A stretch of 64,000 nt of DNA from Campylobacter showae (GTDB lineage: Bacteria > Campylobacterota > Campylobacteria > Campylobacterales > Campylobacteraceae): assembly GCF_900699785.1 (NCBI RefSeq), contig NZ_LR535679.1, positions 1,426,001 through 1,490,000 of the forward strand, in the 5' to 3' direction. Below are positions 27,301 to 36,630 of the stretch, piece after piece (the stretch's first letter is position 1; every line of letters begins with the position of its first letter). The notes under the pieces were generated by a model. That model was not told the DNA's origin, searched no databases, and saw only the letters and a list, made by a program, of their open reading frames with translations. Made by a program: the position numbers and the translations under genes.

Positions 27301-27339
27301 CGCCGTAAAGGTGCGGGTCTTGGCAAGTAAGCAAATAAA
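27301..27339 (+). repeat. Copy D of the GGTGCGGGT repeat
   Basis: Matches 10619-10657 at about 33 of 39 positions, including AAAGGTGCGGGT and AAGCAAATAAA. It is inverted relative to copy C, so the pair brackets the DUF3137 gene. Confidence 0.6.
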
Positions 27340-27383
27340 TTTAAAGAAAAATAGGTCAAATTTGGCCGAAAATAAAAGAAGTT

Positions 27384-27403
27384 AAGCCGAATCAAATCGG
27401 CTT
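27384..27403 (-). terminator. Terminator of the SurA-like gene
   Basis: AAGCCGA, a six-base loop, then TCGGCTT forms a perfect 7-bp stem 12 bp beyond the stop at 27415. Read on the minus strand it is followed by AACTTCTTTTATTTT. Confidence 0.6.
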
Positions 27404-27414
27404 AAAATTTGAGT

Positions 27415-28251
27415 TTATCGTAGATATTTGACGTTAGCTTTGGCGCGGAGTTTGTTGAAGTATTCGCCTATGACGCGGTCTTGCTCGAGTTTATAAAGCG
27501 CGTTCATCGCTTCGTCTCTGACCTCGTCGAATTCAGGCATAGTTTGCCCCTTTTTAGACGCTACGTAAAACATCTCAAAGCCCTCGGGAGTCTGGAAAAT
27601 CTGCGTGAAAGTGCCGTCCGTGGTCTGCTGAAATATCGTTCGTAGTTGAGGCGGGATCTGCTCGCTTTTTAGATCAAGTACGTCCATATGCACGCTGTGG
27701 TTGGTGTTCATCGGGGAGCTGTGTTTGGCGGCCTCTAAAAGCTGCATCGAAGGCGCCACGTACCTAGTCACGCTCACGTCGGTAAAGTGCGCGAAAAGGT
27801 CGCGATTTTGCTCGAAATACGCTCTCGCGGCGTTTTCTGAAATGTTGATTTTAGCGTCGGCAAATATGCTTTGATACAGCTTTTCTTGTTTTATGGTCTT
27901 TGCGACGTCGTCTTTAAACTGCGCGTAGTCGCCGCCCTTTGATAGCACGGCCGAGCGTAGATCTGAGGCGCTCATACCGCTCTCGCTTGCGATCTTTTGT
28001 AGCCTTTGATTTAGCTCGTAGTCGCTGGCTTCGATTTTTAGGTTTTTGATCTGCGCGGTTTCGAGCCTATCTCGGATCAGTAAATTTAGCGCGTTGGCTT
28101 CGTTTGTTTGCAGCTGCGCGGCGGCTTTGCGCACTTCGTTTACGGTGATGGGTTCGTTTTCGATGATGACGGCGATGCCGTTTGAGATCTGGCTCGCGTT
28201 AGCCATACAAAAACTGAGAAAAAACGCGGCGAATGAGATCTTTTTTAACAT
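27415..28251 (-). CDS. SurA-like periplasmic chaperone/peptidyl-prolyl isomerase
   Basis: 278 residues with a signal peptide ending near ANA-SQ. A SurA_N-like helical chaperone domain (about residues 22-135, IAVIIENEPITVNEV) is followed by a degenerate parvulin-type domain (about 155-250) and a return C-terminal helix. It corresponds in position to C. jejuni Cj1289, which is SurA-like and likewise sits beside gltX. It should assist outer-membrane protein folding. It is divergent from gltX. Confidence 0.82.
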   Translation of the reverse strand: MLKKISFAAFFLSFCMANASQISNGIAVIIENEPITVNEVRKAAAQLQTNEANALNLLIRDRLETAQIKNLKIEASDYELNQRLQKIASESGMSASDLRSAVLSKGGDYAQFKDDVAKTIKQEKLYQSIFADAKINISENAARAYFEQNRDLFAHFTDVSVTRYVAPSMQLLEAAKHSSPMNTNHSVHMDVLDLKSEQIPPQLRTIFQQTTDGTFTQIFQTPEGFEMFYVASKKGQTMPEFDEVRDEAMNALYKLEQDRVIGEYFNKLRAKANVKYLR

Positions 28252-28280
28252 ATAAAACCTTTGTTTAAGTCTAAAGTAAA

Positions 28281-28298
28281 TATAATTTGAGCATTATA
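28281..28298. promoter_or_regulatory. Divergent -10 boxes for gltX and the SurA-like gene
   Basis: TATAAT at 28281-28286 on the plus strand faces gltX (start 28340). ATTATA at 28293-28298 reads TATAAT on the minus strand and faces the SurA-like gene (start 28251). Confidence 0.5.
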
Positions 28299-28339
28299 AC
28301 ATTTTAAATTTAAGCGCAAGCTATACAAGGTAAAATTTA

Positions 28340-29731
28340 ATGCAAAATTCACAAATAGTAACTAGATTTGCCCCCTCTCCGACCGGATATCTGCACATCG
28401 GCGGACTAAGAACAGCGCTATATAACTATCTCTACGCGCGCAAAAACGGCGGGAAATTTCTGCTACGCATCGAAGATACCGATCTAAAACGCAACTCCGA
28501 AGAAGCGACGCAAGCGATAAAAGAGGCCTTTGCTTGGTGCGGACTAGATCACGACGGCGAGGTGACGTATCAGTCGCGTAGATTCGACGTTTATAAAGAG
28601 TACGTAAACAAGCTGCTAGCCGAGGGCAAAGCCTATAAATGCTACATGAGCAAAGACGAGCTAGACGCTCTGCGCGCCGAGCAAGAAGCGAGAAAAGAAA
28701 GACCCAAATACGACAATCGCTACCGCGAATTTACGGGTACTCCGCCCAAGGGAATCGAGCCCGTCATCCGTATCAAAGCGCCTCTAAGCGGCGAGATCGT
28801 GATAGACGACGGCATAAAAGGCGAGGTCAAATTTAGAGTCGAGGATATCCTGGATGATTTCATCATCGCGCGCTCTGACGGCACGCCGACCTATAACTTC
28901 ACGGTTGTGATAGACGACGCGCTGATGGGCGTAACCGACGTCATCCGCGGCGACGATCACCTCTCAAATACCCCGAAACAAATCGTGCTCTACGATGCGC
29001 TAGGCTTTAAAGCGCCGAAATTTTATCACGTCGCGATGATAAACGGCGAGGACGGCAGCAAGCTAAGCAAACGCCACGGCGCGACTGACGTGATGGAGTA
29101 TAAGCGCATGGGTTATCTGCCTGAAGCCCTTTTAAATTTCCTCGTACGCCTAGGCTGGAGCCACGGAAACGACGAAATTTTCGGCATGGACGATATGCTA
29201 AAGTATTTCGATCCACACGATATAAACAAAAGCTCAAGCACCTATAACGCAAGCAAGCTAGAGTGGCTAAACGCCCACTATATCAAGACTCTACCGTACG
29301 AGAGGCTGGCAAGCGAGATGCTTGAGTTTGACATAGATTTTAAAGCGATGCCTAAGGGCGAGGTGCTGTTAAATTCATTGCGCGAGCGCTCAAAAACGCT
29401 TGTCGAGATGAGCCAAAGCGCAAGGACGATCATAAACGCTCCAAGCGCATACGACGAGAAAGCGTATGCTAAATTTATCACGCCCCAAAGTAAGGAAAAT
29501 TTGGCTAAATTTGCCGAAATTTTAGGCGAAAATTTAGACGCAAAAGGCTACGAGGAGATGACGGCTAAATTTTTAGAAGCAAACGGCTTAAAGCTAAAAG
29601 ACCTAGCTCAGGCGCTTCGCATCGCGCTAACGGGAAACAGCGTAAGCCCGGGGATATTTGAGGTGCTCGAAGTTTTGGGCACGGACGAGACGAAAAAACG
29701 AATAAGAAATATTTTAAAGGAGAATAAATGA
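28340..29731 (+). CDS. gltX: Glutamyl-tRNA synthetase
   Basis: 463 residues, class I synthetase. HIGH-type motif [17 protein letters not shown] starts near residue 12; the KMSKS-type motif is [11 protein letters not shown] near residue 240. A C-terminal helical anticodon-binding domain follows. Campylobacterota carry two GluRS paralogues, and the position beside the SurA-like gene and malic enzyme matches gltX2 (Cj1288c) of C. jejuni. Discriminating or tRNA-Gln-specific charging cannot be decided from the sequence alone. It overlaps the next gene by 4 bp. Confidence 0.93.
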   Translation: MQNSQIVTRFAPSPTGYLHIGGLRTALYNYLYARKNGGKFLLRIEDTDLKRNSEEATQAIKEAFAWCGLDHDGEVTYQSRRFDVYKEYVNKLLAEGKAYKCYMSKDELDALRAEQEARKERPKYDNRYREFTGTPPKGIEPVIRIKAPLSGEIVIDDGIKGEVKFRVEDILDDFIIARSDGTPTYNFTVVIDDALMGVTDVIRGDDHLSNTPKQIVLYDALGFKAPKFYHVAMINGEDGSKLSKRHGATDVMEYKRMGYLPEALLNFLVRLGWSHGNDEIFGMDDMLKYFDPHDINKSSSTYNASKLEWLNAHYIKTLPYERLASEMLEFDIDFKAMPKGEVLLNSLRERSKTLVEMSQSARTIINAPSAYDEKAYAKFITPQSKENLAKFAEILGENLDAKGYEEMTAKFLEANGLKLKDLAQALRIALTGNSVSPGIFEVLEVLGTDETKKRIRNILKENK

Positions 29732-30981
29732 CACACGTAACTAACGAAGAGGCTCTCGCGTATCACGAGGGCGGTAAAATAGAGATAAAAGTAAAAACCC
29801 CATGCGCCACGGCAAAAGACCTATCTATGGCCTATACGCCGGGCGTTGCGGTACCGTGTAAAGAGATCGAGGCCGACAACGAACTAGCCTACAAATACAC
29901 CAATAAGGCAAATTTAGTAGCCGTCATCACCGACGGTACAGCCGTGCTAGGCCTAGGCGATATCGGTGCGGTAGCTGGCAAACCCGTGATGGAGGGCAAG
30001 GCGGTTTTGTTTAAAAAATTCGCAAACGTAGACGCCTTTGACATCGAGCTAAACGAGCATGATCCCGATAAGATCGTAGAGATCTGCAAAGCCTTAGCTC
30101 CGACTTTCGGCGGTATAAATTTAGAAGATATCCGCGCGCCGAAGTGCTTTGAGATCGAGCGCAAGCTACAAGAGGCAGTCGATATCCCGGTCATGCACGA
30201 CGACCAGCACGGCACGGCGATGATAACAAGTGCGGGCATAATAAACGCGATGGAAATTTCCGGTAAAGACATCTCAAAAATCAAAATCGTAGTTAGCGGC
30301 GCGGGCGCGGCTGGTATCGCATGCGCGAAGATGTACAAGGCTCTGGGCGCGAAAAATATCGTAATGATCGACAGTAAAGGCGTGATCCATAAAGGCCGCA
30401 CCGATCTAACTCCGGAAAAGGTCGAATTCGCCCTTGAAACCGCAGATAGAACGCTATCGGACGCGATGAAGGGCGCGGATATGTTCCTGGGTCTATCAAA
30501 ACCAGGCGTCGTGACCAAGGAAATGGTCGCGTCGATGAACGACGAGCCGATTATTTTCGCGCTTGCTAACCCGACTCCGGAAATCTTCCCCGAAGACGTC
30601 GCTAGCGTACGAAACGACGTAATGATGGGAACCGGCCGCAGCGACTATCCAAACCAGGTAAATAACGTACTTGGCTTTCCGTTTATATTCCGCGGAGCGC
30701 TTGACGTCAGAGCCAAAAAAATCACCGAAAATATGAAAATGGCTGCGGCGCGCGCGCTTGCAAATTTGGCTAAAGAGCCGGTACCTGCGGAAGTTTGCGA
30801 GGCGTTTGGCGTAAAAGAGCTAAAATTCGGCAAAGACTACATCATACCAAAACCGTTTGACAAACGCGTCCTAACGGCGGTCGCTCCTGCGGTCGCGCAG
30901 GCTGCGGTCGACGACGGCGTAGCTAGAGTGAAGGATTTTGACGTAAAAGCCTATACCGAAAAGCTAGCAAAGGGTCTGTAA
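29728..30981 (+). CDS. Malic enzyme (malate oxidoreductase, decarboxylating)
   Basis: 417 residues, the short bacterial malic enzyme without a phosphotransacetylase domain. It has [12 protein letters not shown] near residue 36 with the catalytic tyrosine, the metal-binding and catalytic block [11 protein letters not shown] near residue 155, and the NAD(P)-binding loop [15 protein letters not shown] near 190. It converts malate to pyruvate and CO2. The order gltX-malic enzyme-upp is the C. jejuni order. NAD versus NADP preference not determined. Confidence 0.92.
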   Translation: MTHVTNEEALAYHEGGKIEIKVKTPCATAKDLSMAYTPGVAVPCKEIEADNELAYKYTNKANLVAVITDGTAVLGLGDIGAVAGKPVMEGKAVLFKKFANVDAFDIELNEHDPDKIVEICKALAPTFGGINLEDIRAPKCFEIERKLQEAVDIPVMHDDQHGTAMITSAGIINAMEISGKDISKIKIVVSGAGAAGIACAKMYKALGAKNIVMIDSKGVIHKGRTDLTPEKVEFALETADRTLSDAMKGADMFLGLSKPGVVTKEMVASMNDEPIIFALANPTPEIFPEDVASVRNDVMMGTGRSDYPNQVNNVLGFPFIFRGALDVRAKKITENMKMAAARALANLAKEPVPAEVCEAFGVKELKFGKDYIIPKPFDKRVLTAVAPAVAQAAVDDGVARVKDFDVKAYTEKLAKGL

Positions 30982-31608
30982 ATGAAAAACGTCAGGCTCA
31001 TTTCTCATCCGCTCATCGAGCACAAACTAGCGATTTTAAGGGATAAAAACACTGAGCCGTTTCAGTTTAGGATGCTCGTGGATGAGATCAGCCACCTGAT
31101 GATATTTGAGGCGACTAGGGATCTGGCGCTGCGCGACGTGAGCGTGCAGACCCCGGTCGCCCAGGCTAAGGCTAAAAAGCTCGCGACAAAGGTGATGATT
31201 TGCCCGATTTTGCGAGCGGCTCTGGGTATGCTAGATAGCGTATTTACGATCATCCCCGATGCTAGCGTCGGTTTTTTGGGCTTTCAGCGAAACGAAAAGA
31301 CCGCGGAGGCGGAGTTTTTCTACGCCAAGCTGCCTCGCGACGCCAAAAACCGCCTAGCCATCATCATCGATCCGATGTTTGCCACCGGCGGCACGGCTAT
31401 CGACGCGGTTAAATTTTTACGCGAGAACGGCATAAAACAGATCAAATTTATCTCCATCATCGCCGCTCCAGAGGGACTAAAGCGCTTTAGCGAAGTTTAC
31501 CCGGACGTCGAGGTTTATACAGCTGCGATAGACGAGCGGCTAAACGAGAAAAACTACATCGTGCCGGGTCTTGGCGACGCGGGCGATAGGGTGTTTAATA
31601 CGCTTTAA
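30982..31608 (+). CDS. upp: Uracil phosphoribosyltransferase
   Basis: 208 residues, normal Upp length. It has CPILRAALGMLDSVF near residue 75, the PRPP-binding loop DPMFATGGTAIDAVKFL near residue 130, and the uracil-binding C-terminal GLGDAGDRVFNT. It salvages uracil to UMP. It begins at the base after the malic enzyme stop. No uraA permease follows. Confidence 0.95.
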   Translation: MKNVRLISHPLIEHKLAILRDKNTEPFQFRMLVDEISHLMIFEATRDLALRDVSVQTPVAQAKAKKLATKVMICPILRAALGMLDSVFTIIPDASVGFLGFQRNEKTAEAEFFYAKLPRDAKNRLAIIIDPMFATGGTAIDAVKFLRENGIKQIKFISIIAAPEGLKRFSEVYPDVEVYTAAIDERLNEKNYIVPGLGDAGDRVFNTL

Positions 31609-31830
31609 ATTTAGCCCGCATTTTTCCGCGGTTTTATCAAATTTGACTGCGATCTATGCGGTCAAATTTGACTTTTTAGCGCGCTAAATTTGACGCAAAC
31701 GTTTGGCGGGAGAGCAAATTTACTCTCGTCTTTACGGCCCCAAATCATCAAATTTAGATTTAGTCCGTAAAATTTGACGGCAAATTTAACTCCGAAGCAA
31801 GCGCTTCAAATTTATTCCAAAAGGTCTTTT

Positions 31831-32361
31831 TTGAACAAACAACTCATTAGAAACGTCATCTTGCCGCTGGCTGTTTTGTTGATCGCGGCGCTGTTTAAAT
31901 TTATCGTCCCGGATAGCTCGACCGCTCCAGGTCAAAATCAGCCGCAAAGCGAATTTAGAGGCGGCGGCGCAGAGAAAAATGTAGCCGCCGCGCCGAGCGT
32001 AAATGTCGTAAAAGAGGGCGTCTACACCTCAAAAGACGAGGTTGCGGCGTATATTTATAGATTCGGCGGGTTGCCGCGAAACTTCATCACCAAAAAAGAG
32101 GCTCTCGCGCTCGGATGGGACGCTAAAAGCGGCAATCTGTGGCAGGTCGTGGACAAAAAAAGTATCGGCGGCGACCGCTTTTCAAACAGAGAAAAGAAGC
32201 TGCCAGAGGCTAACGGTCGCAAGTGGTTTGAGTGCGATATCGGATACCGTGGAGGGCGGCGCGGAGCCGAGCGTATCGTGTTTTCTAACGACGGGCTGAT
32301 CTACTACACGCCCGATCATTACGAGAACTTTTATCTACTTTATGAGCGGAGGCGGCAGTGA
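31831..32361 (+). CDS. Membrane-anchored barnase-type ribonuclease
   Basis: About 176 residues from TTG 31831 with AAAAGG six bases upstream; an upstream TTG at 31774 lacks a site. Residues 9-26 form one hydrophobic signal-anchor, then a Ser/Gly/Ala-rich linker to about residue 64, then a complete barnase domain. All five barnase active-site positions are present without gaps: Lys88, Glu134, Arg144, Arg148 and His163, equivalent to Lys27, Glu73, Arg83, Arg87 and His102. KKSIGGDRFSNREKKLP also matches. The enzyme should cleave RNA after guanine. The anchor would place the domain outside the cytoplasm. It overlaps the barstar gene by 4 bp. Confidence 0.88.
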   Translation: MNKQLIRNVILPLAVLLIAALFKFIVPDSSTAPGQNQPQSEFRGGGAEKNVAAAPSVNVVKEGVYTSKDEVAAYIYRFGGLPRNFITKKEALALGWDAKSGNLWQVVDKKSIGGDRFSNREKKLPEANGRKWFECDIGYRGGRRGAERIVFSNDGLIYYTPDHYENFYLLYERRRQ

Positions 32362-32624
32362 AAATCATAACTCTAAACGGCGCGAAAATGCGCGAGAAAA
32401 CGGCAGCCTTTGAGTATCTGGCGCGAAAATTTAGCCTGGGCCCCGAGATAAAAAACCTCGACGCGCTTTACGACGCGCTCGGCGAGATAAACGAGCCCAC
32501 GCAAATCAAACTAAAAAATCACTCCTCCCTTGCCGCGCTAGGGGGTTATGCAGACGATCTGATCGCCGTTTTTACCGACCTTGCGGAGGAAAACGAGTGG
32601 GTAAAATTTGAGATTTTGTCTTGA
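32358..32624 (+). CDS. Barstar-family ribonuclease inhibitor
   Basis: 88 residues, essentially the length of Bacillus barstar (89). The interface helix reads NLDALYDAL, with Asp35 and Asp39 at the same numbers as in barstar; Trp38 is Tyr here, and the Tyr29 that stacks on the barnase histidine is not conserved. The C-terminus KFEILS matches the barstar end. It should bind and block the adjacent RNase in the cytoplasm. Its ATG overlaps the RNase stop by 4 bp, as expected for a toxin-immunity pair. Confidence 0.85.
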   Translation: MKIITLNGAKMREKTAAFEYLARKFSLGPEIKNLDALYDALGEINEPTQIKLKNHSSLAALGGYADDLIAVFTDLAEENEWVKFEILS

Positions 32625-33026
32625 GTTTTTGCCTTTCGTGAGGTAAGTTTTAGGTTAAATTTGCGGGTTTAGGCGCCGTAGCTTTTAAAATTTAACTATC
32701 TAAAGCTCGTATGCGGTAAATTTGAGAGTATGTTGCTGTGACGAGGATGCGCGAACGCGCGTCAAATTTACTCCGTGCGGAGCTCCCGTCCATATAAAAC
32801 ACGCAAAAGCCGAAAATTTAATCAAATTAGGCGGCATTTACTTTCGTATATTTTACGCGCCGTTACCGCTAGCCTTAACCCGTTTTTAGGCTTTTGATGA
32901 TATAATTTCTCAAAAATAAGACTTTTGCGGTTTGGGGCGAGGTTTAAAAATCAGCAAATTTAATCAGCTTAAATTTAACGCCCCAAAAGCGCAGACGCTC
33001 TAAAATTTATCAAAAAAGGAGCCAAA
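32625..33026. other. 402-bp gap with a promoter near its end
   Basis: No gene recognised. An extended -10 (GATATAAT, hexamer at 32901-32906) lies about 120 bp before the reductase at 33027, implying a long leader. AAATTT words are frequent. Confidence 0.45.
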
Positions 33027-33575
33027 ATGAAAACGCTAGTAGTTTTATCCCATCCAAATTTCGCCGCCTCTCGCCTAAACAAGGCGCTGGCAAACGCCGC
33101 CAAAAGCGCGGGCGCCGAGGTTCGCCATCTAGAGGGACTATACGGCACCGACGCCATGAAAATCGACGTTGCGGCAGAGCAGGAGGCGTTTTTGCGCGCC
33201 GATCGCATCGTGTTTTTGTTTCCGATGATGGGCTTTAACGTGCCGTCAATGCTAAAGGCCTACATCGACTACGTGCTCAGCCGCGGCTTTGCCTACGGGC
33301 AGGGCGCGAAGATTGCGGGCAAACGGCTGCAAATCGCCGTGAGCGCGGGCGGCGGGCTAGGCGAATACTCCAAGCACGGCGCGATCAAATTTAGCCTAAA
33401 CGAGATTTTGCTACCGCTTCAGTGCTGCGCGGATTTTTGCGAGCTCGTTTATGGGCGCATTTTTGCTAGCTGCGGCGTGGAGCCGGGCGTGCCTGATAGC
33501 GTGATAGAGGCGCATGCGGCGAGATTTACGAAGCTCTTAAACGACGAGCTTGAAGAGCACGAGTATCAAATTTAA
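33027..33575 (+). CDS. NAD(P)H-dependent flavodoxin-fold oxidoreductase
   Basis: 182 residues, NQO1/KefF/MdaB-like. It starts KTLVVLSHPNFAASRLNKAL, the FMN-phosphate-binding pattern, and has FLFPMMGFNVPSMLKAYID near residue 66 and VSAGGGLGEYSKHGA near 108. It reduces quinones or related electrophiles. Strong RBS AAAAGGAG. It is a single gene ended by the hairpin at 33618-33647. Substrate unknown. Confidence 0.82.
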   Translation: MKTLVVLSHPNFAASRLNKALANAAKSAGAEVRHLEGLYGTDAMKIDVAAEQEAFLRADRIVFLFPMMGFNVPSMLKAYIDYVLSRGFAYGQGAKIAGKRLQIAVSAGGGLGEYSKHGAIKFSLNEILLPLQCCADFCELVYGRIFASCGVEPGVPDSVIEAHAARFTKLLNDELEEHEYQI

Positions 33576-33617
33576 TGGCGCAAAATAGCGCGTCTTTGAG
33601 CTCAAATTTGCACCGCT

Positions 33618-33650
33618 AGCGGCGATTTCCTGCGCGGAGTCGCCGCTTTT
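33618..33650 (+). terminator. Terminator after the flavodoxin-fold oxidoreductase
   Basis: AGCGGCGA, a 14-base loop, then TCGCCGCT followed by TTT, 43 bp after the stop codon. Confidence 0.7.
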
Positions 33651-33981
33651 CAAATTTAGCCTTAAAAAGATAGCTTCGGAACTCAAGCTATATGAGAAGC
33701 TCGGCGCGTTTTGGCGGTTTTTCATTGCCGCATTTTGGAGCGATTTCTGGGCGGCCGGACCCGCGCCTTTTTGGTGCTTTGTTTTGTCGCGGGCGCATTT
33801 TGCGGCGCGAATCGGTTAAATTTGCGCTATAGTCGCAAGGCTTGCAAGCCGTGCCTTTTTAACGCGGGCTATGATTTGGATTTTACGAAAATTGATTTTT
33901 ATAGACTAGGATTTTGGTTTTAAATTTAGCACGTTTTGCCGCATTTAAAACGGCGCAAATCCTTATAAATTCGGAGTTTTT
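33651..33981. other. Gap with no convincing gene
   Basis: A 70-codon frame (33711-33923, TTG start) has no ribosome-binding site and an odd Cys/Phe/Arg-rich composition, so it is not called. Nothing else was seen before mqnA. Confidence 0.4.
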
Positions 33982-34680
33982 ATGATTTTTGGCAAGATTG
34001 ATTATCTAAATTTGCTTCCTTTTCACGTATTTTTAAAGCGCTCGCGCCTAAGCTCGCAGGACAAAAAAATCATCGAATTTAAAAAGGGGGTGCCTAGCAA
34101 ACTAAACCGCGATCTGTGCTGCCGCAGGATCGACGCAGCCGTGATCTCGAGCATCGAAAGCCGCAAAAAACGCTACAAAAAAGTGAGTCTTGGCATCGTA
34201 GCTAAGGGCGACGTCAAAAGCGTGCTCGTGCGAAGGGGCACCGCCACGCGCCCGGATCCAGCGTCTGCGAGCTCAAACGCGCTAGCCGGAGTGCTGGGGC
34301 TTGAGGGCGAGGTACTCATCGGCGACCGCGCGCTAAAGGCGTATCTGCGAGAGGGCGAGGAGGCGTTTTTTGATCTGGGGCGGGCATGGCGCGAGCGGAC
34401 GGGCTTGCCGTTTGTTTTCGGGCGATTTTCCTGCGTGAAGGGGCGTGGCGCGTATGAGCGGCTGGCGCGCGAGTTTTTGCGAGCAAATGTCAAAATCCCA
34501 AACTACATCCTCGCCAAATACGCCCAAACTAGGGGCATCAGCGCGGATGATATCAAATGGTATCTCAAATTTATCAGCTACGAAATCGGCGCGAAAGAGC
34601 AAAAGGCGCTGCGGATATTTTTCAAAGAAGTGCGAAAAAACGGGCGGACGGCGAAGCTTTTGGCGCGAGGCGAGCGGTAA
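33982..34680 (+). CDS. mqnA: Chorismate dehydratase MqnA
   Basis: 232 residues. It begins IFGKIDYLNLLPFHVF, the MqnA N-terminal signature (G-x-I-x-Y-x-N), followed by GVPSKLNRDLCCRRIDAAVISSIES and GLPFVFGRFSC. It dehydrates chorismate to 3-enolpyruvyl-benzoate, the first step of the futalosine menaquinone pathway. It is slightly short compared with other MqnA proteins. The aminofutalosine deaminase of the same pathway is at 14132-15355; the other mqn genes are not in the window. Confidence 0.85.
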   Translation: MIFGKIDYLNLLPFHVFLKRSRLSSQDKKIIEFKKGVPSKLNRDLCCRRIDAAVISSIESRKKRYKKVSLGIVAKGDVKSVLVRRGTATRPDPASASSNALAGVLGLEGEVLIGDRALKAYLREGEEAFFDLGRAWRERTGLPFVFGRFSCVKGRGAYERLAREFLRANVKIPNYILAKYAQTRGISADDIKWYLKFISYEIGAKEQKALRIFFKEVRKNGRTAKLLARGER

Positions 34681-34985
34681 GCGCAAATTTACTCTAGCGC
34701 GCCGCTTTTTAAATTTGCCTTTTATATCGGGCGGTTTTCGCAGTCGCTTTAAATGCCGTAGATTGGAGCTTGATCTGCCGCATAGCGCTAAATTTAACCT
34801 CGCTAAGCGGCGATCGCGTTTTTTAGAAGCTAGCAAGGACCCTGTCAAATTTGAAATTTGAGGGGCAAATTTACGTACGGTCTCGTCAAATTTCGCCCGC
34901 TTAAATTTCAAATTTGCGCCGCCGCGAGCTAAAATTTCATTCGTCCGAATTTATATTTTGGCTTCGTCTTTACGACGAGATTATC
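34681..34985. other. AAATTT-rich gap between mqnA and the ankyrin gene
   Basis: No gene recognised. TCGTC, TTTA, CGACGA near 34967-34979 could form a small hairpin beyond the ankyrin gene's stop. Frames of 100-190 codons in this region overlap mqnA and are its shadows. Confidence 0.35.
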
Positions 34986-36362
34986 TTACTTCAAATTTGA
35001 GCTTGGGCTAGATTTACTTCGGTTGCTATCTACGTAAATCACCTTGGTTGGGTTGTTTTTGTATCTACTTAAAAACCTATATATTTTTTTTATCTTTTTT
35101 TCATCATTTGCCCATACTATAAAAGCTCTTGCGTCTTTAAACGTTGCATTTTCGTCGGGACAGTGTTGTTTGTAGAAATTTATATCTTTGTCAAATTCTT
35201 CTATCATTTTTGGGTCTATCGGCTTTGGTTTGTATTGTAAAAGACCGTCTTCATATAGTAGCGAATAAGGAGCATATTTGTATTTATCATACTTTTTCTT
35301 TATCTTTTCTTCGGCCTCTTCGTCTCTGCCTTGATTCATTTTATAGATGTATTTTTCTTTTTCTTTTGTATAATATTTTAAATTATCATTGCACACTTTA
35401 TATGTCTCCTTTAACTGCTCTTTATTTGGAGCGCTCGGTAGGTCGTATTTTATAAATACCTCAAGCATAGGTTCGTAGTTTTCGTAGTTGCCTAGATATG
35501 CCCAGCCGCTTTGTTCTAACGGTCTGTTTTTCTCTTCTTCTTTTATGCCTTCTAGCCCGATACCCATTTCAAATTTTTTAGGTTTATACCCCGTGCTTAG
35601 CATTAGCTCTGCCATTTGGGGTAGATTTCTATTTACTACGTAGAAAAACGGATCTGATTTATATCTAGTGCTCGACTCTACGCATTGAGGATCGTTTAAA
35701 TCCGTCTCGGGACGCCCCTGATCGTATTTGTAGCGTATGGTTATATTATCGTCATCGTTTATTATTATAGAATCAAACCTAGAAGAGTCATAATATCTAT
35801 TAGTATGGATATGAGGAGATACATACTCCACCTCTTCAAATTTAACCCCTTTTTCCAGTAGTATTTTGGCGGTATCAACGGAGTTTAGCATTATGGCATA
35901 AGCCATAGGAGATAGACCGAATCTATCTTTAGCTCTTATATCGGCCCCTAAATTTATTAGAGCACTAGAGGTATTTACGTCGTTTCTAAAAGAGCTGTAC
36001 ATCAGCGGGGTTCTTTTATCTCTCATACTCACATCGGCGGTTAGGTTGTTATCTTTTATAAATTTAACTACGAAATCGGTATCTTTTCTATCAAGAGCGG
36101 CTCTTAAAGGCACGAGCGTAGCGTTTTTCTCTTTATCGCAAACTATATCGGACGAACCAAATCCAAACGCCTCTATCTCCTCTTGCGTTACGTACTTAGC
36201 TAGCTCGGAGTTTGGGTCTATCTTGGTGTCCGGAGTAATAGTAAAACCAGTCGGCACTGGGCTTGATCCAAATTTATCAAATTTAACTCCCAAAAACGAA
36301 AGATAAAAGAGGACGGCGGCAAAGGCTACGAGATTGAATAGAAATTTAAAAAAGCTTTGCAA
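34986..36362 (-). CDS. Membrane-anchored ankyrin-repeat protein
   Basis: 458 residues. One N-terminal transmembrane or signal helix (about residues 5-24) precedes a region of ankyrin repeats (about residues 80-185 and around 235-260): KRTPLMYSSFRNDVNTSSALINLGADI and DRFGLSPMAYAIMLNSVDTAKILLEKG patterns are typical. The C-terminal 150 residues are Lys/Glu/Tyr-rich. The gene is visibly more AT-rich than its neighbours and uses AT-rich codons, suggesting recent acquisition. Likely exposed to the periplasm. No function assigned. Confidence 0.72.
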   Translation of the reverse strand: MQSFFKFLFNLVAFAAVLFYLSFLGVKFDKFGSSPVPTGFTITPDTKIDPNSELAKYVTQEEIEAFGFGSSDIVCDKEKNATLVPLRAALDRKDTDFVVKFIKDNNLTADVSMRDKRTPLMYSSFRNDVNTSSALINLGADIRAKDRFGLSPMAYAIMLNSVDTAKILLEKGVKFEEVEYVSPHIHTNRYYDSSRFDSIIINDDDNITIRYKYDQGRPETDLNDPQCVESSTRYKSDPFFYVVNRNLPQMAELMLSTGYKPKKFEMGIGLEGIKEEEKNRPLEQSGWAYLGNYENYEPMLEVFIKYDLPSAPNKEQLKETYKVCNDNLKYYTKEKEKYIYKMNQGRDEEAEEKIKKKYDKYKYAPYSLLYEDGLLQYKPKPIDPKMIEEFDKDINFYKQHCPDENATFKDARAFIVWANDEKKIKKIYRFLSRYKNNPTKVIYVDSNRSKSSPSSNLK

Positions 36363-36630
36363 ATTCGATCCTTTTGCTCATGACTAAATTTACGAAATCT
36401 TAGCCAAAGGGCGGTTAAATTTGAGTGAATTTGGGGGCAATAAATTTTGAAAAATGCGGGAGTAAATTTGAGGCGGGTTAAAGAGGCTAAAAAATCGCGC
36501 CGAAAACGGACGTGTTTATCTGGCTAAATTTAAAGCGCAAATTTGACGAGAAACGGCCGCGCGGGCGACTCGGGCAAGTTAAATTTGCCTGCCGGCACGA
36601 GCCTAGCAAGCAAATTTAAGCGCGCAAGCC

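Noticed and set aside
33711..33923. 70-codon frame upstream of mqnA
   Set aside because: TTG start without a ribosome-binding site, Cys/Arg/Phe-rich product, no recognisable motif.
34333..34911. 192-codon minus-strand frame over mqnA
   Set aside because: Antisense to mqnA, Arg/Lys-rich shadow of a GC-rich gene.
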